Notes: generated by a model from the sequence alone, not told the origin. A stretch of 64,000 nucleotides of DNA from Streptomyces sp. NBC_01428 (GCF_036231965.1 NZ_CP109499.1:3038001-3102000); one strand, 5' to 3'; counted from the stretch's first letter, positions 1-10,891 are shown. Numbers and translations are program-made.

Positions 1-1
1 C

Positions 2-547
2 GAGGACGGCACCGAGCAGGGGCCCGAGGGACTGGCCTGGCTGGCCCGCGCCGAGGCCGAGGGCGTGCGCGCGGCCACCGGTCCGGACGTCGATGTCTGG
101 GACCGGGCCGTGACGGCGTTCGGCTACGGCGATCCGTACGAGCTGGCCCGGTGCCGCAGGAGGCTCGCGGAGGCGCTCCTCACCGCCGACCGCCGCGAGG
201 AGGCGGCCGAACAGGCCCACGCGGCCCGGGACACCGCCGTGCGGCTCGGCGCGGTGCCGCTGCGCGAGGCCGTGGACGCCCTGGTCCGGCGCGGGCGCCT
301 CGCCGACACGCCGGCCCCCGGGGACCGCATCGCGGCCCTCACCGCCCGGGAGAGCGATGTGCTGCGGCTGCTCGGCCGGGGGCGCACCAACCGGCAGATC
401 GGTGAGGAGCTGTTCATCAGCGGCAAGACGGCGAGTGTCCACGTGTCGAACATCCTCGCCAAGCTGGGCGCCGCGAGCCGCACCGAGGCCGTGGCGATCG
501 CCTACCGCGAGGGCCTGATCGAGCCGGAGACGACCGCCTCCACCTGA
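2..547 (+). CDS. LuxR-family transcriptional regulator, C-terminal part (start lies left of the window)
   Basis: The reading frame is open from the first full codon at position 2, so the gene begins outside the window and only about 181 residues are visible. A helical, Arg/Ala-rich, TPR-like stretch is followed by a GerE/LuxR DNA-binding domain in the last 65 residues (TARESDVLRLL, GRTNRQIGEELFIS, KTASVHVSNILAKL). The same layout and very similar residues occur at the C-terminus of the 1019-residue regulator at 13622-16681, so the missing part is probably an ATP-binding (LAL/MalT-like) module; that is inference. A GTG at 65 could be taken as a start, but coding continues upstream of it. The gene ends just before a hairpin shared with the convergent serA. 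Confidence 0.85.
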   Translation, partial: EDGTEQGPEGLAWLARAEAEGVRAATGPDVDVWDRAVTAFGYGDPYELARCRRRLAEALLTADRREEAAEQAHAARDTAVRLGAVPLREAVDALVRRGRLADTPAPGDRIAALTARESDVLRLLGRGRTNRQIGEELFISGKTASVHVSNILAKLGAASRTEAVAIAYREGLIEPETTAST

Positions 548-597
548 ACGACGCCAGCGGTGCGCCGGCGCCGTCCGGGCTGCCGGGACAACGCGCG

Positions 598-629
598 AGG
601 GCCGGGCCACCCTCGGGTGACCCGGCCCT
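598..629. terminator. Hairpin terminator between the convergent luxR-type gene and serA
   Basis: The arms agggccgggccacc and ggtgacccggccct pair over 14 bp with a single C-A mismatch and a CTCG loop. The hairpin lies 50 bp after the regulator stop and 55 bp after the serA stop. There is no T-run, as is usual in Streptomyces, so it probably works in both directions. Confidence 0.75.
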
Positions 630-683
630 CGGCCGCTGGGCGAACGCCCCTGCGGACAGGCCTTGTTCAGGCCTCCTGCGACC

Positions 684-2273
684 TCAGACGAGGTTGACGG
701 ACCGCGCCGACGTGGCGCCGATCTCCTCGGCGACCTCGGTCAGCACGTTCTGCGGGACCGTGTCGTCGACGGTGAGGACCGCGAGGGCCTCCCCGCCGAC
801 GGCCGCGCGGGCGACCTGCATGCCGCCGATGTTGATGCCGGACTCGCCGAGGATGCGGCCGACGGTGCCGACGACACCGGGACGGTCCTCGTAGCTCAGC
901 ACGACCATGTGGTCGGCCAGCGCGAGGTCCACGTCGTACTCGCCGACGGCGACGATCTTCTGGAGGTGCTTGGGGCCGGCGAGCGTGCCGGAGACCGAGA
1001 CTTCCTGGCCGTCACCGAGGGTGCCGCGGACGGTGACCACGTTGCGGTGGTCGGGCGACTCGGAGCTGGTGGTCAGACGGACCTCGACGCCGCGCTCCTG
1101 CGCGAACAGCGGGGCGTTGACGTAGCTGACGGTCTCGTCGACGACGTCCTCGAACACGCCCTTGAGCGCGGAGAGTTCGAGCACCTTGACGTCGTGCTGG
1201 GTGATCTCGCCGTACACCTCGACGTCGAGACGGACCGCGACCTCGCCCGCGAGCGCGGTGAAGATGCGGCCGAGCTTCTCGGCGAGCGGCAGACCCGGCT
1301 TGACGTCCTCGGCGATCACGCCGCCCTGGACGTTGACCGCGTCGGGGACCAGCTCGCCGGCGAGGGCGAGGCGCACCGAGCGGGCGACGGAGATACCGGC
1401 CTTCTCCTGGGCCTCGTCCGTGGACGCGCCGAGGTGCGGGGTGCAGACGACCTCGTCGAGCTCGAAGAGCGGGGAGTCCGTGCAGGGCTCCTTCGCGTAC
1501 ACGTCGAGGCCGGCGCCGGCGACGCGGCCCTCCTTGAGCGCCGCGTACAGCGCTTCCTCGTCGACGATCCCGCCGCGCGCGGCGTTGACGATGCGCACCG
1601 TCGGCTTGACCTTGTGGAGCGCCTCGTCGCCGATGAGACCGAGGGTCTCGGGGGTCTTCGGGAGGTGCACGGTGATGAAGTCCGAGACCTCGAGCAGCTC
1701 GTCGAGGGTGAGGACCTTCACGCCCATCTGCGCGGCCCGCGCGGGCTGCACGTACGGGTCGTAGGCGACGACCTTCATGCCGAACGCCGACATGCGCTGC
1801 GCGACGAGCGCGCCGATGCGGCCGAGGCCGACGACACCGAGGGTCTTCTCGGCGAGCTCGACGCCGGTGTACTTGCTGCGCTTCCACTCGCCGTTCTTCA
1901 GCGCGGTGTTGGCCTGCGGGATGTGGCGCGCGGTGGCGAGGAGGAGACCGCAGGCCAGCTCGGCCGCGGTCACGATGTTCGAGGTGGGGGCGTTGACGAC
2001 CATCACGCCGGCCTTGGTGGCGGCGGAGACGTCGACGTTGTCCAGGCCGACGCCGGCTCGTGCGACGACCTTCAGCTTCTTGGCGGCGGCGACGGCCTCG
2101 GCGTCGACCTTGGTGGCCGAACGGATCAGGATGGCGTCGACGTCGGCGATGGCGGGCAGCAGCTCGGCGCGGTCCGCGCCGTTCGCGTGCCGGATCTCGA
2201 AGTCCGGGCCCAGGGCGTCTACGGTCGCGGGCGACAGCTCTTCAGCGATGAGTACGACAGGTTTCGAGCTCAC
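684..2273 (-). CDS. serA: D-3-phosphoglycerate dehydrogenase (serine biosynthesis)
   Basis: Oxidises 3-phosphoglycerate to 3-phosphohydroxypyruvate with NAD, the first step of serine synthesis in the cytoplasm. The N-terminal substrate and NAD-binding domains carry VVGLGRIGALVA (about residue 145), and the catalytic Arg, Glu and His lie in NAARGGIVDEEAL, LDVYAKEPC and TPHLGAST. An intervening domain of about 120 residues and a C-terminal ACT domain (LSYEDRPGVVGTVGRILG) make this the long, ACT-containing form, expected to be feedback-inhibited by serine. I start at the GTG at 2273 (529 residues, MSSKPVVLIAEEL) because GAGG sits 6 nt upstream; the in-frame GTG at 2285 would add four residues and has no such site. 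It follows the ilv genes on the same strand but a terminator separates them. Confidence 0.97.
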   Translation of the reverse strand: MSSKPVVLIAEELSPATVDALGPDFEIRHANGADRAELLPAIADVDAILIRSATKVDAEAVAAAKKLKVVARAGVGLDNVDVSAATKAGVMVVNAPTSNIVTAAELACGLLLATARHIPQANTALKNGEWKRSKYTGVELAEKTLGVVGLGRIGALVAQRMSAFGMKVVAYDPYVQPARAAQMGVKVLTLDELLEVSDFITVHLPKTPETLGLIGDEALHKVKPTVRIVNAARGGIVDEEALYAALKEGRVAGAGLDVYAKEPCTDSPLFELDEVVCTPHLGASTDEAQEKAGISVARSVRLALAGELVPDAVNVQGGVIAEDVKPGLPLAEKLGRIFTALAGEVAVRLDVEVYGEITQHDVKVLELSALKGVFEDVVDETVSYVNAPLFAQERGVEVRLTTSSESPDHRNVVTVRGTLGDGQEVSVSGTLAGPKHLQKIVAVGEYDVDLALADHMVVLSYEDRPGVVGTVGRILGESGINIGGMQVARAAVGGEALAVLTVDDTVPQNVLTEVAEEIGATSARSVNLV

Positions 2274-2583
2274 GTGAGTCCTCACAAGTCCAATGCGGAC
2301 GGCCGTCCCGACGGCCGCAGGCGGTGGAGGGTTTTGTTGCGGCCCCGGGGCGTGCCTGCACTTCTGGGGGGTCGCTCGAGCCGCGTGGAAGACGCACGAC
2401 GCTGTGGGCCTGACGCGTTGGTGATGTGCAGCAGTGTAGTGGCGCCGAAGCGGTCGTCCTGCGCCTGTGCGGAAGGATCACCCGTCCGTGGCTGGACGGG
2501 ATGGACAACATCGCGGCCCCGGGGGTTACCCGGGGTTCGACGAAGGGGCCGGAGCGTGCCGCCCCGGCCCCTCGTCACGCGGC
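2274..2583 (-). promoter_or_regulatory. serA upstream region
   Basis: This 310-bp gap carries no convincing gene. It holds the ilvC terminator (2544-2572), a 7-bp-stem hairpin cccgtcc/ggacggg at 2481-2500, and a GC-rich dyad just upstream of the serA ribosome binding site (about 2294-2316, gcggacggccgtc). A TACACT hexamer on the minus strand near 2430 could be a -10 element, but no good -35 accompanies it. serA is therefore probably transcribed from its own promoter here. Confidence 0.45.
2544..2572 (-). terminator. ilvC terminator
   Basis: A perfect 9-bp inverted repeat, aggggccgg and ccggcccct, with an 11-nt loop lies 12 nt beyond the ilvC stop. There is no T-tract. Confidence 0.7.
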
Positions 2584-4252
<1,669 letters not shown>

Positions 4253-4272
4253 GGTTCTGACTCGGCTCTCTC

Positions 4273-6132
4273 TCAGTCGTCTTCGTTGTCGCCGAAGTCG
4301 GGGCGGACGTCCCGGGCGAACATGACCTCGTCGTTGGAGGTGCCGGCGGCGACCATCGGCCACACCATCGCGTCCTCGTGGACGATGAAGTCGACGACGA
4401 CCGGGCGGTCGTTGATCGAGTTCGCCTCCTCGATCACCTTGTCGAGGTCGTCCGGGGACTCGCAGCGGATCGCGTGACAGCCCATGGCCTCCGACAGCTT
4501 GACGAAGTCGGGGACGCGGGTGCCGGCGCTCGGCTGCTTGCCGTCCGCGTCCGGGCCGCTGTGCAGCACGGTGTTGGAGTAGCGCTGGTTGTAGAAGAGG
4601 GTCTGCCACTGGCGGACCATCCCGAGGGCGCCGTTGTTGATGATGGCGACCTTGATCGGGATGTTGTTCAGGGCGCAGGTGGTGAGTTCCTGGTTGGTCA
4701 TCTGGAAGCAGCCGTCGCCGTCGACCGCCCAGACCGTGCGGTCGGGCTGTCCCGCCTTGGCGCCCATCGCGGCCGGGACCGCGTAGCCCATCGTTCCGGC
4801 ACCGCCCGAGTTCAGCCAGGTCGCGGGCTGCTCGTACTGGATGTAGTGCGCGGCCCACATCTGGTGCTGGCCGACGCCCGCCGCGAAGATCGTTCCCTCG
4901 GGGGCGAGTTGGCCGATGCGCTCGATCACCTGCTGCGGCGACAGCGAGCCGTTGTCGGGCTGCTCGTAGCCCAGCGGGTACGTCTCGCGCCAGCGGTTGA
5001 GGTCCTTCCACCAGGCGCTGTAGTCGCCGGTGTTGCCGTCGCTGTGCTCCTTCTGGACGGCCTGGACCAGGTCGGCGATGACCTCGCGGGCGTCACCGAC
5101 GATCGGCACGTCGGCGGCGCGGTTCTTGCCGATCTCGGCCGGGTCGATGTCGGCGTGGACGATCTTCGCGAAGGGAGCGAAGCTGTCCAGCTTGCCGGTG
5201 ACACGGTCGTCGAAGCGGGCTCCGAGGGCGACGATCAGGTCGGCCTTCTGCAGCGCGGTGACGGCGGTGACCGCACCGTGCATGCCCGGCATTCCCACGT
5301 GCAGCGGGTGGCTGTCGGGGAATGCGCCGAGCGCCATCAGGGTGGTGGTGACGGGCGCTCCGGTGAGCTCGGCGAGAACCTTGAGCTCGGCGGTGGCGTG
5401 CGCCTTGAGGACGCCGCCACCCACGTACAGGACGGGCCGCTTCGCGCTCGTGATCAGCCGCGCGGCCTCACGGATCTGCTTGGCGTGCGGCTTGGTCACC
5501 GGGCGGTACCCCGGCAGGTCGCTCTGCGGCGGCCACGAGAACGTCGTCTGGGCCTGCAGCACGTCCTTCGGGATGTCCACGAGGACAGGGCCCGGGCGGC
5601 CGGTCGAGGCGATGTGGAACGCCTCGGCGATCGCCTTCGGGATGTCCTCGGCCTTGGTGACCAGGAAGCTGTGCTTGGTGATCGGCATCGTGATGCCGAC
5701 GATGTCCGCCTCCTGGAAGGCGTCCGTGCCGATCGCCTTGGTGACGACCTGGCCGGTGATCGCGACCAGCGGGACGGAGTCCATCATGGCGTCCGCGATC
5801 GGCGTCACCAGGTTCGTCGCACCCGGGCCGGACGTGGCCATGCAGACGCCGACCTTGCCGGTGGCCTGCGCGTAGCCGGTGGCCGCGTGACCCGCACCCT
5901 GCTCATGACGGACGAGCACGTGGCGCAGCCTGCTCGAGTCCATCATCGGGTCGTACGCCGGAAGGATCGTCCCACCGGGGATGCCGAATACGGTGTCGGC
6001 CCCGACCTCCTCGAGCGAGCGAATGAGGGACTTCGCACCCGTGACGTGCTCGACGGGGGCGGACTGCTGTCCTCCGGAACGGGGCCGCGGCTGCGGATGG
6101 TGGGCCCCGGTGGCCTGCTCGGTCATCGGCAT
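4273..6132 (-). CDS. ilvB: Acetolactate synthase large (catalytic) subunit
   Basis: A thiamine-diphosphate enzyme that condenses two pyruvates, or pyruvate and 2-oxobutyrate, at the entry to branched-chain amino acid synthesis. The 619-residue protein has an actinobacterial N-terminal extension of about 35 residues, then the Pyr domain with the catalytic Glu ([15 protein letters not shown]), the central FAD-binding domain ([10 protein letters not shown]), and the PP domain with the ThDP motif [12 protein letters not shown] ending in INN. The ATG at 6132 follows GAGAAG closely; the ATG six bases later (6126, MTEQ) is an equally good start. Longer in-frame starts would run through the attenuator and are not used. 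Expression is controlled by the upstream leader peptide and terminator. Confidence 0.97.
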   Translation of the reverse strand: MPMTEQATGAHHPQPRPRSGGQQSAPVEHVTGAKSLIRSLEEVGADTVFGIPGGTILPAYDPMMDSSRLRHVLVRHEQGAGHAATGYAQATGKVGVCMATSGPGATNLVTPIADAMMDSVPLVAITGQVVTKAIGTDAFQEADIVGITMPITKHSFLVTKAEDIPKAIAEAFHIASTGRPGPVLVDIPKDVLQAQTTFSWPPQSDLPGYRPVTKPHAKQIREAARLITSAKRPVLYVGGGVLKAHATAELKVLAELTGAPVTTTLMALGAFPDSHPLHVGMPGMHGAVTAVTALQKADLIVALGARFDDRVTGKLDSFAPFAKIVHADIDPAEIGKNRAADVPIVGDAREVIADLVQAVQKEHSDGNTGDYSAWWKDLNRWRETYPLGYEQPDNGSLSPQQVIERIGQLAPEGTIFAAGVGQHQMWAAHYIQYEQPATWLNSGGAGTMGYAVPAAMGAKAGQPDRTVWAVDGDGCFQMTNQELTTCALNNIPIKVAIINNGALGMVRQWQTLFYNQRYSNTVLHSGPDADGKQPSAGTRVPDFVKLSEAMGCHAIRCESPDDLDKVIEEANSINDRPVVVDFIVHEDAMVWPMVAAGTSNDEVMFARDVRPDFGDNEDD

Positions 6133-6206
6133 TCTCTTCTCGATGCTGAGGGTTTTTGCGACTTTTGTGCGGTGTGCGTTTGCTGATCGAAAGGCGCCTG
6201 TGCAAC

Positions 6207-6240
6207 AAAAAACCCCTCGTGCCGTGAGGCAAGCGAGGGG
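6207..6240 (-). terminator. ilvB attenuator terminator
   Basis: On the minus strand, cccctcg pairs with cgagggg, with an inner tgcc/ggca stem, and is followed at once by six T residues. It is the only canonical Rho-independent terminator noticed in this window. It sits between the leader peptide stop (6295) and the ilvB start (6132), as expected for attenuation. Confidence 0.9.
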
Positions 6241-6294
6241 AGCGCGCCGGGTGCGGTCGCTGGGTGTTCCGGATCCTCCGGTGACCACCTAGCT

Positions 6295-6336
6295 TCAGCC
6301 GACGCGCTTTCCAAGTACGAGAATTCGGGTGCGCAT
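6295..6336 (-). CDS. ilvB leader peptide (branched-chain attenuation peptide)
   Basis: A 13-codon frame, MRTRILVLGKRVG, starts at the ATG at 6336 and has an excellent ribosome binding site (gggggaggg at 6345-6353, 8 nt upstream). Codons 5-8 are Ile-Leu-Val-Leu, the three products of the pathway. Stalling there when charged tRNAs are scarce would let an alternative RNA fold prevent the terminator at 6207-6240. Peptide-controlled ilvB attenuators are established in actinobacteria. The promoter must lie upstream, inside the 3' end of cdgC; a CATAAT hexamer at 6394-6399 is a possible -10 element but lacks a clear -35. Confidence 0.9.
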   Translation of the reverse strand: MRTRILVLGKRVG

Positions 6337-6369
6337 GGCATTGACCCTCCCCCCGGCACGCACTGACTG

Positions 6370-9300
6370 TCAAGTAGGTGGGACGGGAGTCTCATTATGT
6401 GAGCGGAGGGCCGTTCCGCCCCCGAGAACGGCGGGCACACCCCCGGTGTACACCCCCGCTCCCCCGCCGGCGAAAACCGGCTCGACCGGCCCGTTCGGTA
6501 CGGGGAAGTGGCCGGAGGAGAGCGCGCGGCGCAGCCGGTACTCGTCGAGCGGTCCGGAGAACGCCATGCCCTGCCCGTGGGTGCAGCCCATCGCGCGCAG
6601 CGCGATCACCTGCTCCGGGAGATCCACCCCGTCCGCCACGGACTGGAGCCCCAGATCCGTGGCGATCCGCAGCAGCCCGCTGGTGATCTTGTGCAGCCGG
6701 GCGGACTCGACGACCCCCTCGATCAGACTGCGGTCGAGCCGCAGGATGTCGACGGGAAGCCGGCGGAGCGCTGTGATCGCCGCGTAGCCGCTGCCGAAGC
6801 CGTCCAGGGCGATCCGGACCCCGAGGCGCCTGAGGGCGTTCAGACGGCGCTCCAGCTCGTCCAGAGGGACCCGTGGGTCGGTGTCCGACAGCTCGACGAC
6901 GAGCCCGCCGGACGCGAGCCCGTGCCGGGTGAGGAGGGACTCGACGGAGCCGAGCGGCATGGAGCGGTCCAGCAGCCGCCGCGCGGTCATCCGGACGGCG
7001 ACCGGCACCGCGATGCCCGCGGCGGTGCGCTCGGCCGCCTGCCCGACGGCCTCGTCCAGCATCCAGCGGCTCAGCTCTGCGGTGCGGTCGCTGTCCTCGG
7101 CCACGCGCAGGAACTCGGCCGGCGTGAAGAGCACCCCCTGGGAGGAACGCCAGCGCGCCTGTGCGGTGACCGACGAGATCCGGCCGCTCTCCAGCGACAC
7201 CACGGGCTGGTGCAGCAGCGCGAACTCGCCGTCCTGGAGCGCCGAGCGCAGCCGGGTCGCCAGCTCCGCCTTGCGGACCACGTCCTGCTGCATCTGCGGC
7301 GCGTACAGCTCGACGCGGCCCTTGCCCGCCGCCTTGGCGCGGTACATGGCGAGGTCGGCGTTGCGCAGCAACTCACCTGCCCCCAGGCCCGGTTCGGCGA
7401 AGCCGACACCGATGGACGCGGCGACGCGGACATCGTTGCCGTCGATGCAGTAGGGCTGGGAGAGCCTGATCCGCAGTCGGTCGGCCAGTTCCATTATCTG
7501 CTGCTCGCGGGCCGTGCGGTCGCGGCCGCCGTCGCCGACGATGAGTGCCGCGAACTCGTCCCCGCCGAGGCGGGCGGCGGTGTCGCCGTGCCGTACGGAG
7601 TCCTGGAGCCGGCGGGCGGCCTGGACGAGCAGTTCGTCGCCCGCCTGGTGCCCGATCGTGTCGTTCACGGCCTTGAAGCCGTCGAGGTCGATGAAGAGCA
7701 CGGCGGTGCCCCGGTCGGAGGAGCGGCGCCCGGACAGGGCCTGCTGGACGCGCCGGGTGAACAGGGCGCGGTTCGGCAGGTCGGTGAGCGGGTCGTGCTC
7801 GGCGTTGTGCTGCAACTGCGCCTGGAGGCGGACGCGTTCGGTCACGTCGCGGCTGTTGAAGATGAGTCCGCCGTGGTGCCGGTTGACGGTGGACTCGACG
7901 TTCAGCCAGCCGCCGTCGCCGGACCGGAAGCGGCACTCGATCCGGGTGGTCGGCTCCTCGACGTGACTGGCCGCGAGGAACCGCCGCACCTCGTGGACCA
8001 CGCAGCCGAGGTCCTCGGGGTGGATCAGCGAGGCGAGCTCGGAGCCGACGAGTTCCTCCGCGTCCCGCCCGTAGACCCCGGCGGCGGCCGGGCTCACGTA
8101 CCGCAGGATGCCGTTCGGAGCGGCGATCATGATGACGTCGCTGGAGCCCTGCACCAGGGAGCGGAAGTGGTTCTCCTTCTGCGCCAGCTCCTGGGTGAGG
8201 GTGATGTTGTCCAGCAGCATGATGCCCTGGCGCACCACGAGGGCGAGGACGACGAGACCGGCGGTGAGGAGCACCACACGGTCCACCCTGCGCCCGTTCA
8301 GGATGTTGTAGAGGATCCCCAACGTGCAGACGGCGGCGGCGAGATAGGGCGTGAGCGCGGCGAGCGAACCGGCGATCGGACGCGTCACCGGGTACCGGCC
8401 GTGACCCGGGCCCTGCGGGGCGGGCCGCGGGTGTCCGTCCTGCTCCCGCTCGTACGCGTGCTCCTGCGCGCCGGGCCCGCCCCGGCGCTCGTGCTCTCCG
8501 GAGCCGCGGGAGGTTCCCGGCCCGGGGGGCTCGTGCCCACCCCGCGGTCCGCGCCGCCGGTCGGAGCCCGGTGGACCGAAGCGGCCCTCCCGGCGCTGGC
8601 CGGGGATGTGCTCGCGCACCCGAAGCGCGGGCCCGTCCGGGGTGTGCTCCTGCGGGCCGTGGTCCTCCGCCTCCGTCTCCGGGTGCCCGTGCCGGGTGGC
8701 GGCCCAGGGCGCGTACGCGAGGAGCAGGGAGCCGGCGAACCAGCCCGCGTCGAGGAGCTGGCCCGAGTGGTAGTTGTTGTGCAGGAGGGGCGAGGTGAAC
8801 AGGGCGTCGCACATCACGGTCAGGGCGAGCGCCCCGATCGCGGTGTTCACCGCCGAACGGTTCACCGAGGAGCGCCGGAAGTGCAGCGCGAGGACCATGC
8901 TGACCAGTGCGATGTCCAGCAGCGGGTACGCCAGCGACAACGCGGTGTGGGCGACGCTCGGTCCGTCGAACTTGGCCGCCTGGGCGAGCGCCAGCGACCA
9001 GGACAGCGTGAGCAGCGAACCGCCGATCAGCCAGGAGTCGAGGGCGAGGCACACCCAACCCGCCCTGGTGACGGGCCTCTTGGCGAGCACCAGCAGGCCG
9101 ACGATCGCGGGCGGCGCGAAGCAGAGGAAGAACAGGTCGGCGTAGCTCGGGCTGGGCACCGGGCGTTCGAGGACGACCTCGTACCAGCCCCAGACCAGAT
9201 TGCCGAGGGAGGCCATGGCCGAGGAGAGGGAGAACAGCAGCCAGGCGGGTCGAAAACGGCTGCTCCGGCTACGGGCGTAGAGGAAGCACGAGACGGCCGC

Positions 9301-9462
9301 GGTGCCCGCCGCGATGCTCAGTCCGAAGTCGCCCATGACCAGCGCGAGACTCGGGGAGCCCCAGCCGAGTGCGGAACCGACGGCGTACCCCGCGCACACC
9401 AGGGCCAGGACGAGCTGCGAGAACAGGCCCGTCCCGCCGTCGAAGACCGGACGGCGGGCCAT
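6370..9462 (-). CDS. cdgC: Membrane-bound GGDEF-EAL protein with PAS domain, CdgC type (probable diguanylate cyclase)
   Basis: The N-terminal 300 residues hold about ten membrane helices, followed by a Gly/Pro/Arg-rich linker (residues ~300-380), two more helices, a PAS domain (~427-540, HFRSLVQGSSDVIMIA), a GGDEF domain with intact LGGDEF at ~632, and an EAL-like domain (~740-1010). The EAL signature reads AQA (SVTAQARW, ~766) and the DDFGTG loop reads DGFGSG, so phosphodiesterase activity is unlikely while c-di-GMP synthesis is likely. This fits CdgC of Streptomyces, which controls development and chaplin expression. I take the ATG at 9462 (GGAG 5 nt upstream). In-frame starts at 9483, 9654 and 9759 would add a Pro-rich extension and cannot be excluded. 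Confidence 0.88.
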   Translation of the reverse strand: MARRPVFDGGTGLFSQLVLALVCAGYAVGSALGWGSPSLALVMGDFGLSIAAGTAAVSCFLYARSRSSRFRPAWLLFSLSSAMASLGNLVWGWYEVVLERPVPSPSYADLFFLCFAPPAIVGLLVLAKRPVTRAGWVCLALDSWLIGGSLLTLSWSLALAQAAKFDGPSVAHTALSLAYPLLDIALVSMVLALHFRRSSVNRSAVNTAIGALALTVMCDALFTSPLLHNNYHSGQLLDAGWFAGSLLLAYAPWAATRHGHPETEAEDHGPQEHTPDGPALRVREHIPGQRREGRFGPPGSDRRRGPRGGHEPPGPGTSRGSGEHERRGGPGAQEHAYEREQDGHPRPAPQGPGHGRYPVTRPIAGSLAALTPYLAAAVCTLGILYNILNGRRVDRVVLLTAGLVVLALVVRQGIMLLDNITLTQELAQKENHFRSLVQGSSDVIMIAAPNGILRYVSPAAAGVYGRDAEELVGSELASLIHPEDLGCVVHEVRRFLAASHVEEPTTRIECRFRSGDGGWLNVESTVNRHHGGLIFNSRDVTERVRLQAQLQHNAEHDPLTDLPNRALFTRRVQQALSGRRSSDRGTAVLFIDLDGFKAVNDTIGHQAGDELLVQAARRLQDSVRHGDTAARLGGDEFAALIVGDGGRDRTAREQQIMELADRLRIRLSQPYCIDGNDVRVAASIGVGFAEPGLGAGELLRNADLAMYRAKAAGKGRVELYAPQMQQDVVRKAELATRLRSALQDGEFALLHQPVVSLESGRISSVTAQARWRSSQGVLFTPAEFLRVAEDSDRTAELSRWMLDEAVGQAAERTAAGIAVPVAVRMTARRLLDRSMPLGSVESLLTRHGLASGGLVVELSDTDPRVPLDELERRLNALRRLGVRIALDGFGSGYAAITALRRLPVDILRLDRSLIEGVVESARLHKITSGLLRIATDLGLQSVADGVDLPEQVIALRAMGCTHGQGMAFSGPLDEYRLRRALSSGHFPVPNGPVEPVFAGGGAGVYTGGVPAVLGGGTALRSHNETPVPPT

Positions 9463-9873
9463 CAGCGCTCCGGGGGAGCTCACCGGGACCACCGGGTCCG
9501 TGCTCCCGGGTCCAACTGGTCCCGGTGCGCCGGATGGGCATGCCTGCGGCGGCTCGGATGCCTGCGGTGGTGATGGCAGCCGTGGCCGCGTCCTCGTGCG
9601 GTCGCGCGCCAGGGTCGTCGGCGGCGGCCCCGCCGCGTCGGATCGTCGGTCCATAGGCCGTGCATCGCCCGTCGCCCCCCTCGCAGTCTCAATGTCCGTC
9701 CCCGGCGCCGAACGGTGCGCGGCGCAGCCCCTGTCGGGACGATACACCAGTCTCGTCACTCAGGGACATAGTTCCTCTACGCTCCGTGACGACCAGGGAC
9801 TATGCCGGAACTGCCCGCGTTCGGGGAACTGCGGAGGGTGTTCGAGGCGGTCGGAGGACGAACGGAGCGGTGC
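9463..9873 (-). other. Region upstream of cdgC
   Basis: 411 bp between the chosen cdgC start and the upstream dehydrogenase stop. The part from 9463 to about 9759 stays open in the cdgC frame and encodes a low-complexity Pro/Arg/Ser-rich stretch, so it may be an N-terminal extension or an untranslated leader. The rest is AT-richer and holds a BldD-like box (9756-9768) and a direct repeat of ggaactgc near 9808-9830. No other gene is apparent. Confidence 0.4.
9756..9768. promoter_or_regulatory. Candidate BldD (c-di-GMP-dependent repressor) box upstream of cdgC
   Basis: TCACTCAGGGACA matches the remembered BldD consensus TNACNC(A/T)GNGTNA at 8 of 9 fixed positions. It lies about 100 bp upstream of the longer cdgC start and about 300 bp upstream of the shorter one. 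BldD binds c-di-GMP and is known to repress several cdg genes, so a site here would close a feedback loop. Confidence 0.5.
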
Positions 9874-10815
9874 TCAGGTGCCGGTGGTGAGAACCACGTT
9901 CCGCAGCGGCTCCCGGTTCACGAAAAGCGTCAGCTGTTGCGCGAGCAGCCGCTTCGCGCGCGGCCAGAACGCCGAGGTGGGGCCGCCGACATGGGGACTG
10001 ATGAGCACGCCGGGCGCGTGCCACAGCGGATGGCCCGGCGGCAGCGGTTCGGGGTCGGTCACGTCGAGGGCCGCGGTGATGCGGCCGCTCTCCAGTTCGG
10101 CGAGCAGCGCCTTGGTGTCGACGACGGGACCACGCGCCACGTTGACCAGCAGGGCGCCGTCCTTCATCCGGGACAGGAACTCGGCGTCCACCAGCCCTCG
10201 GGTGCTCTCCGTGAGCGGGGTGGACAGCACGACGACGTCGGATTCGGGGAGCAGCGAGGGAAGTTCAGTGAGTGGGCGCACGGGACCGCGCTCCGTGGTG
10301 CGGGCGGAGCGCGCGACGCGCGCCACCCGCGCGAGCTCGAACGGCGCGAGCCGGTCCTCGATGGCGGACCCGATCGAGCCGTACCCCACGATGAGGACGG
10401 ACTTGTCGGCCAGCGAGGGCCGGAAGCCCGAACGCCAATCCTCGTCGTCCTGCCCGCGGACGAAGTCGGGGATCCCGCGCAGCGAGGCGAGGACGAGGGT
10501 GAGGGTCAACTCCGCGGTGCTCGCCTCGTGGACACCGCGCGCGTTGCACAACATCACGCCGGGGCGCAGGGACTTGACGCTCGGCAGGACGTGGTCGACG
10601 CCGGCGGAGAGCGTCTGCACGGCCCGGACCGACGTCATCGCCGGCAGCGGACGCTGCGACACGGCGGGCGGCTTCATGTAGGGGACGACGTAGAACGCGC
10701 AGTCCGCCGGGTCGGCGGGAAAGTCCTGGTCGCCGTCCCAGAAGCGGTAGGCGGGGCCTTCTGGGAGCCCCTCGATCTCGTCGGCGTGAAACGGGAGCCA
10801 CACATCGGAAGTCAT
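9874..10815 (-). CDS. D-isomer-specific 2-hydroxyacid dehydrogenase family protein
   Basis: A probable NAD(P)-dependent oxidoreductase acting on a 2-hydroxy or 2-oxo acid; the substrate cannot be read from the sequence. The 313 residues have the family layout with a Rossmann motif VLIVGYGSIGSAIEDRL near residue 145, the catalytic Arg in NVARGPVVDT, Glu in DVTDPEPLP and His in SPHVGGPTS. It lacks the ACT domain of serA. The ATG start at 10815 is 76 bp from the divergent aldo/keto reductase, with which it may share a promoter region. cdgC lies downstream on the same strand but about 400 bp away. Confidence 0.9.
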   Translation of the reverse strand: MTSDVWLPFHADEIEGLPEGPAYRFWDGDQDFPADPADCAFYVVPYMKPPAVSQRPLPAMTSVRAVQTLSAGVDHVLPSVKSLRPGVMLCNARGVHEASTAELTLTLVLASLRGIPDFVRGQDDEDWRSGFRPSLADKSVLIVGYGSIGSAIEDRLAPFELARVARVARSARTTERGPVRPLTELPSLLPESDVVVLSTPLTESTRGLVDAEFLSRMKDGALLVNVARGPVVDTKALLAELESGRITAALDVTDPEPLPPGHPLWHAPGVLISPHVGGPTSAFWPRAKRLLAQQLTLFVNREPLRNVVLTTGT

Positions 10816-10891
10816 GGTCAGGAGGCTATGCCAGGCGCCCGTGCGCGCAGAGGTTAGGTTGGGGTGCCGGCACAGGGAGGATCACGACCAG

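Noticed and set aside
4273..6288. ilvB start at 6288 giving a longer protein
   Set aside because: It would translate through the attenuator terminator and leader region; family similarity begins near the ATGs at 6132/6126.
6508..9573. Very long plus-strand frame (about 1020 codons) opposite cdgC
   Set aside because: Antisense shadow; the minus-strand frame has membrane helices, PAS and GGDEF motifs, the plus frame none.
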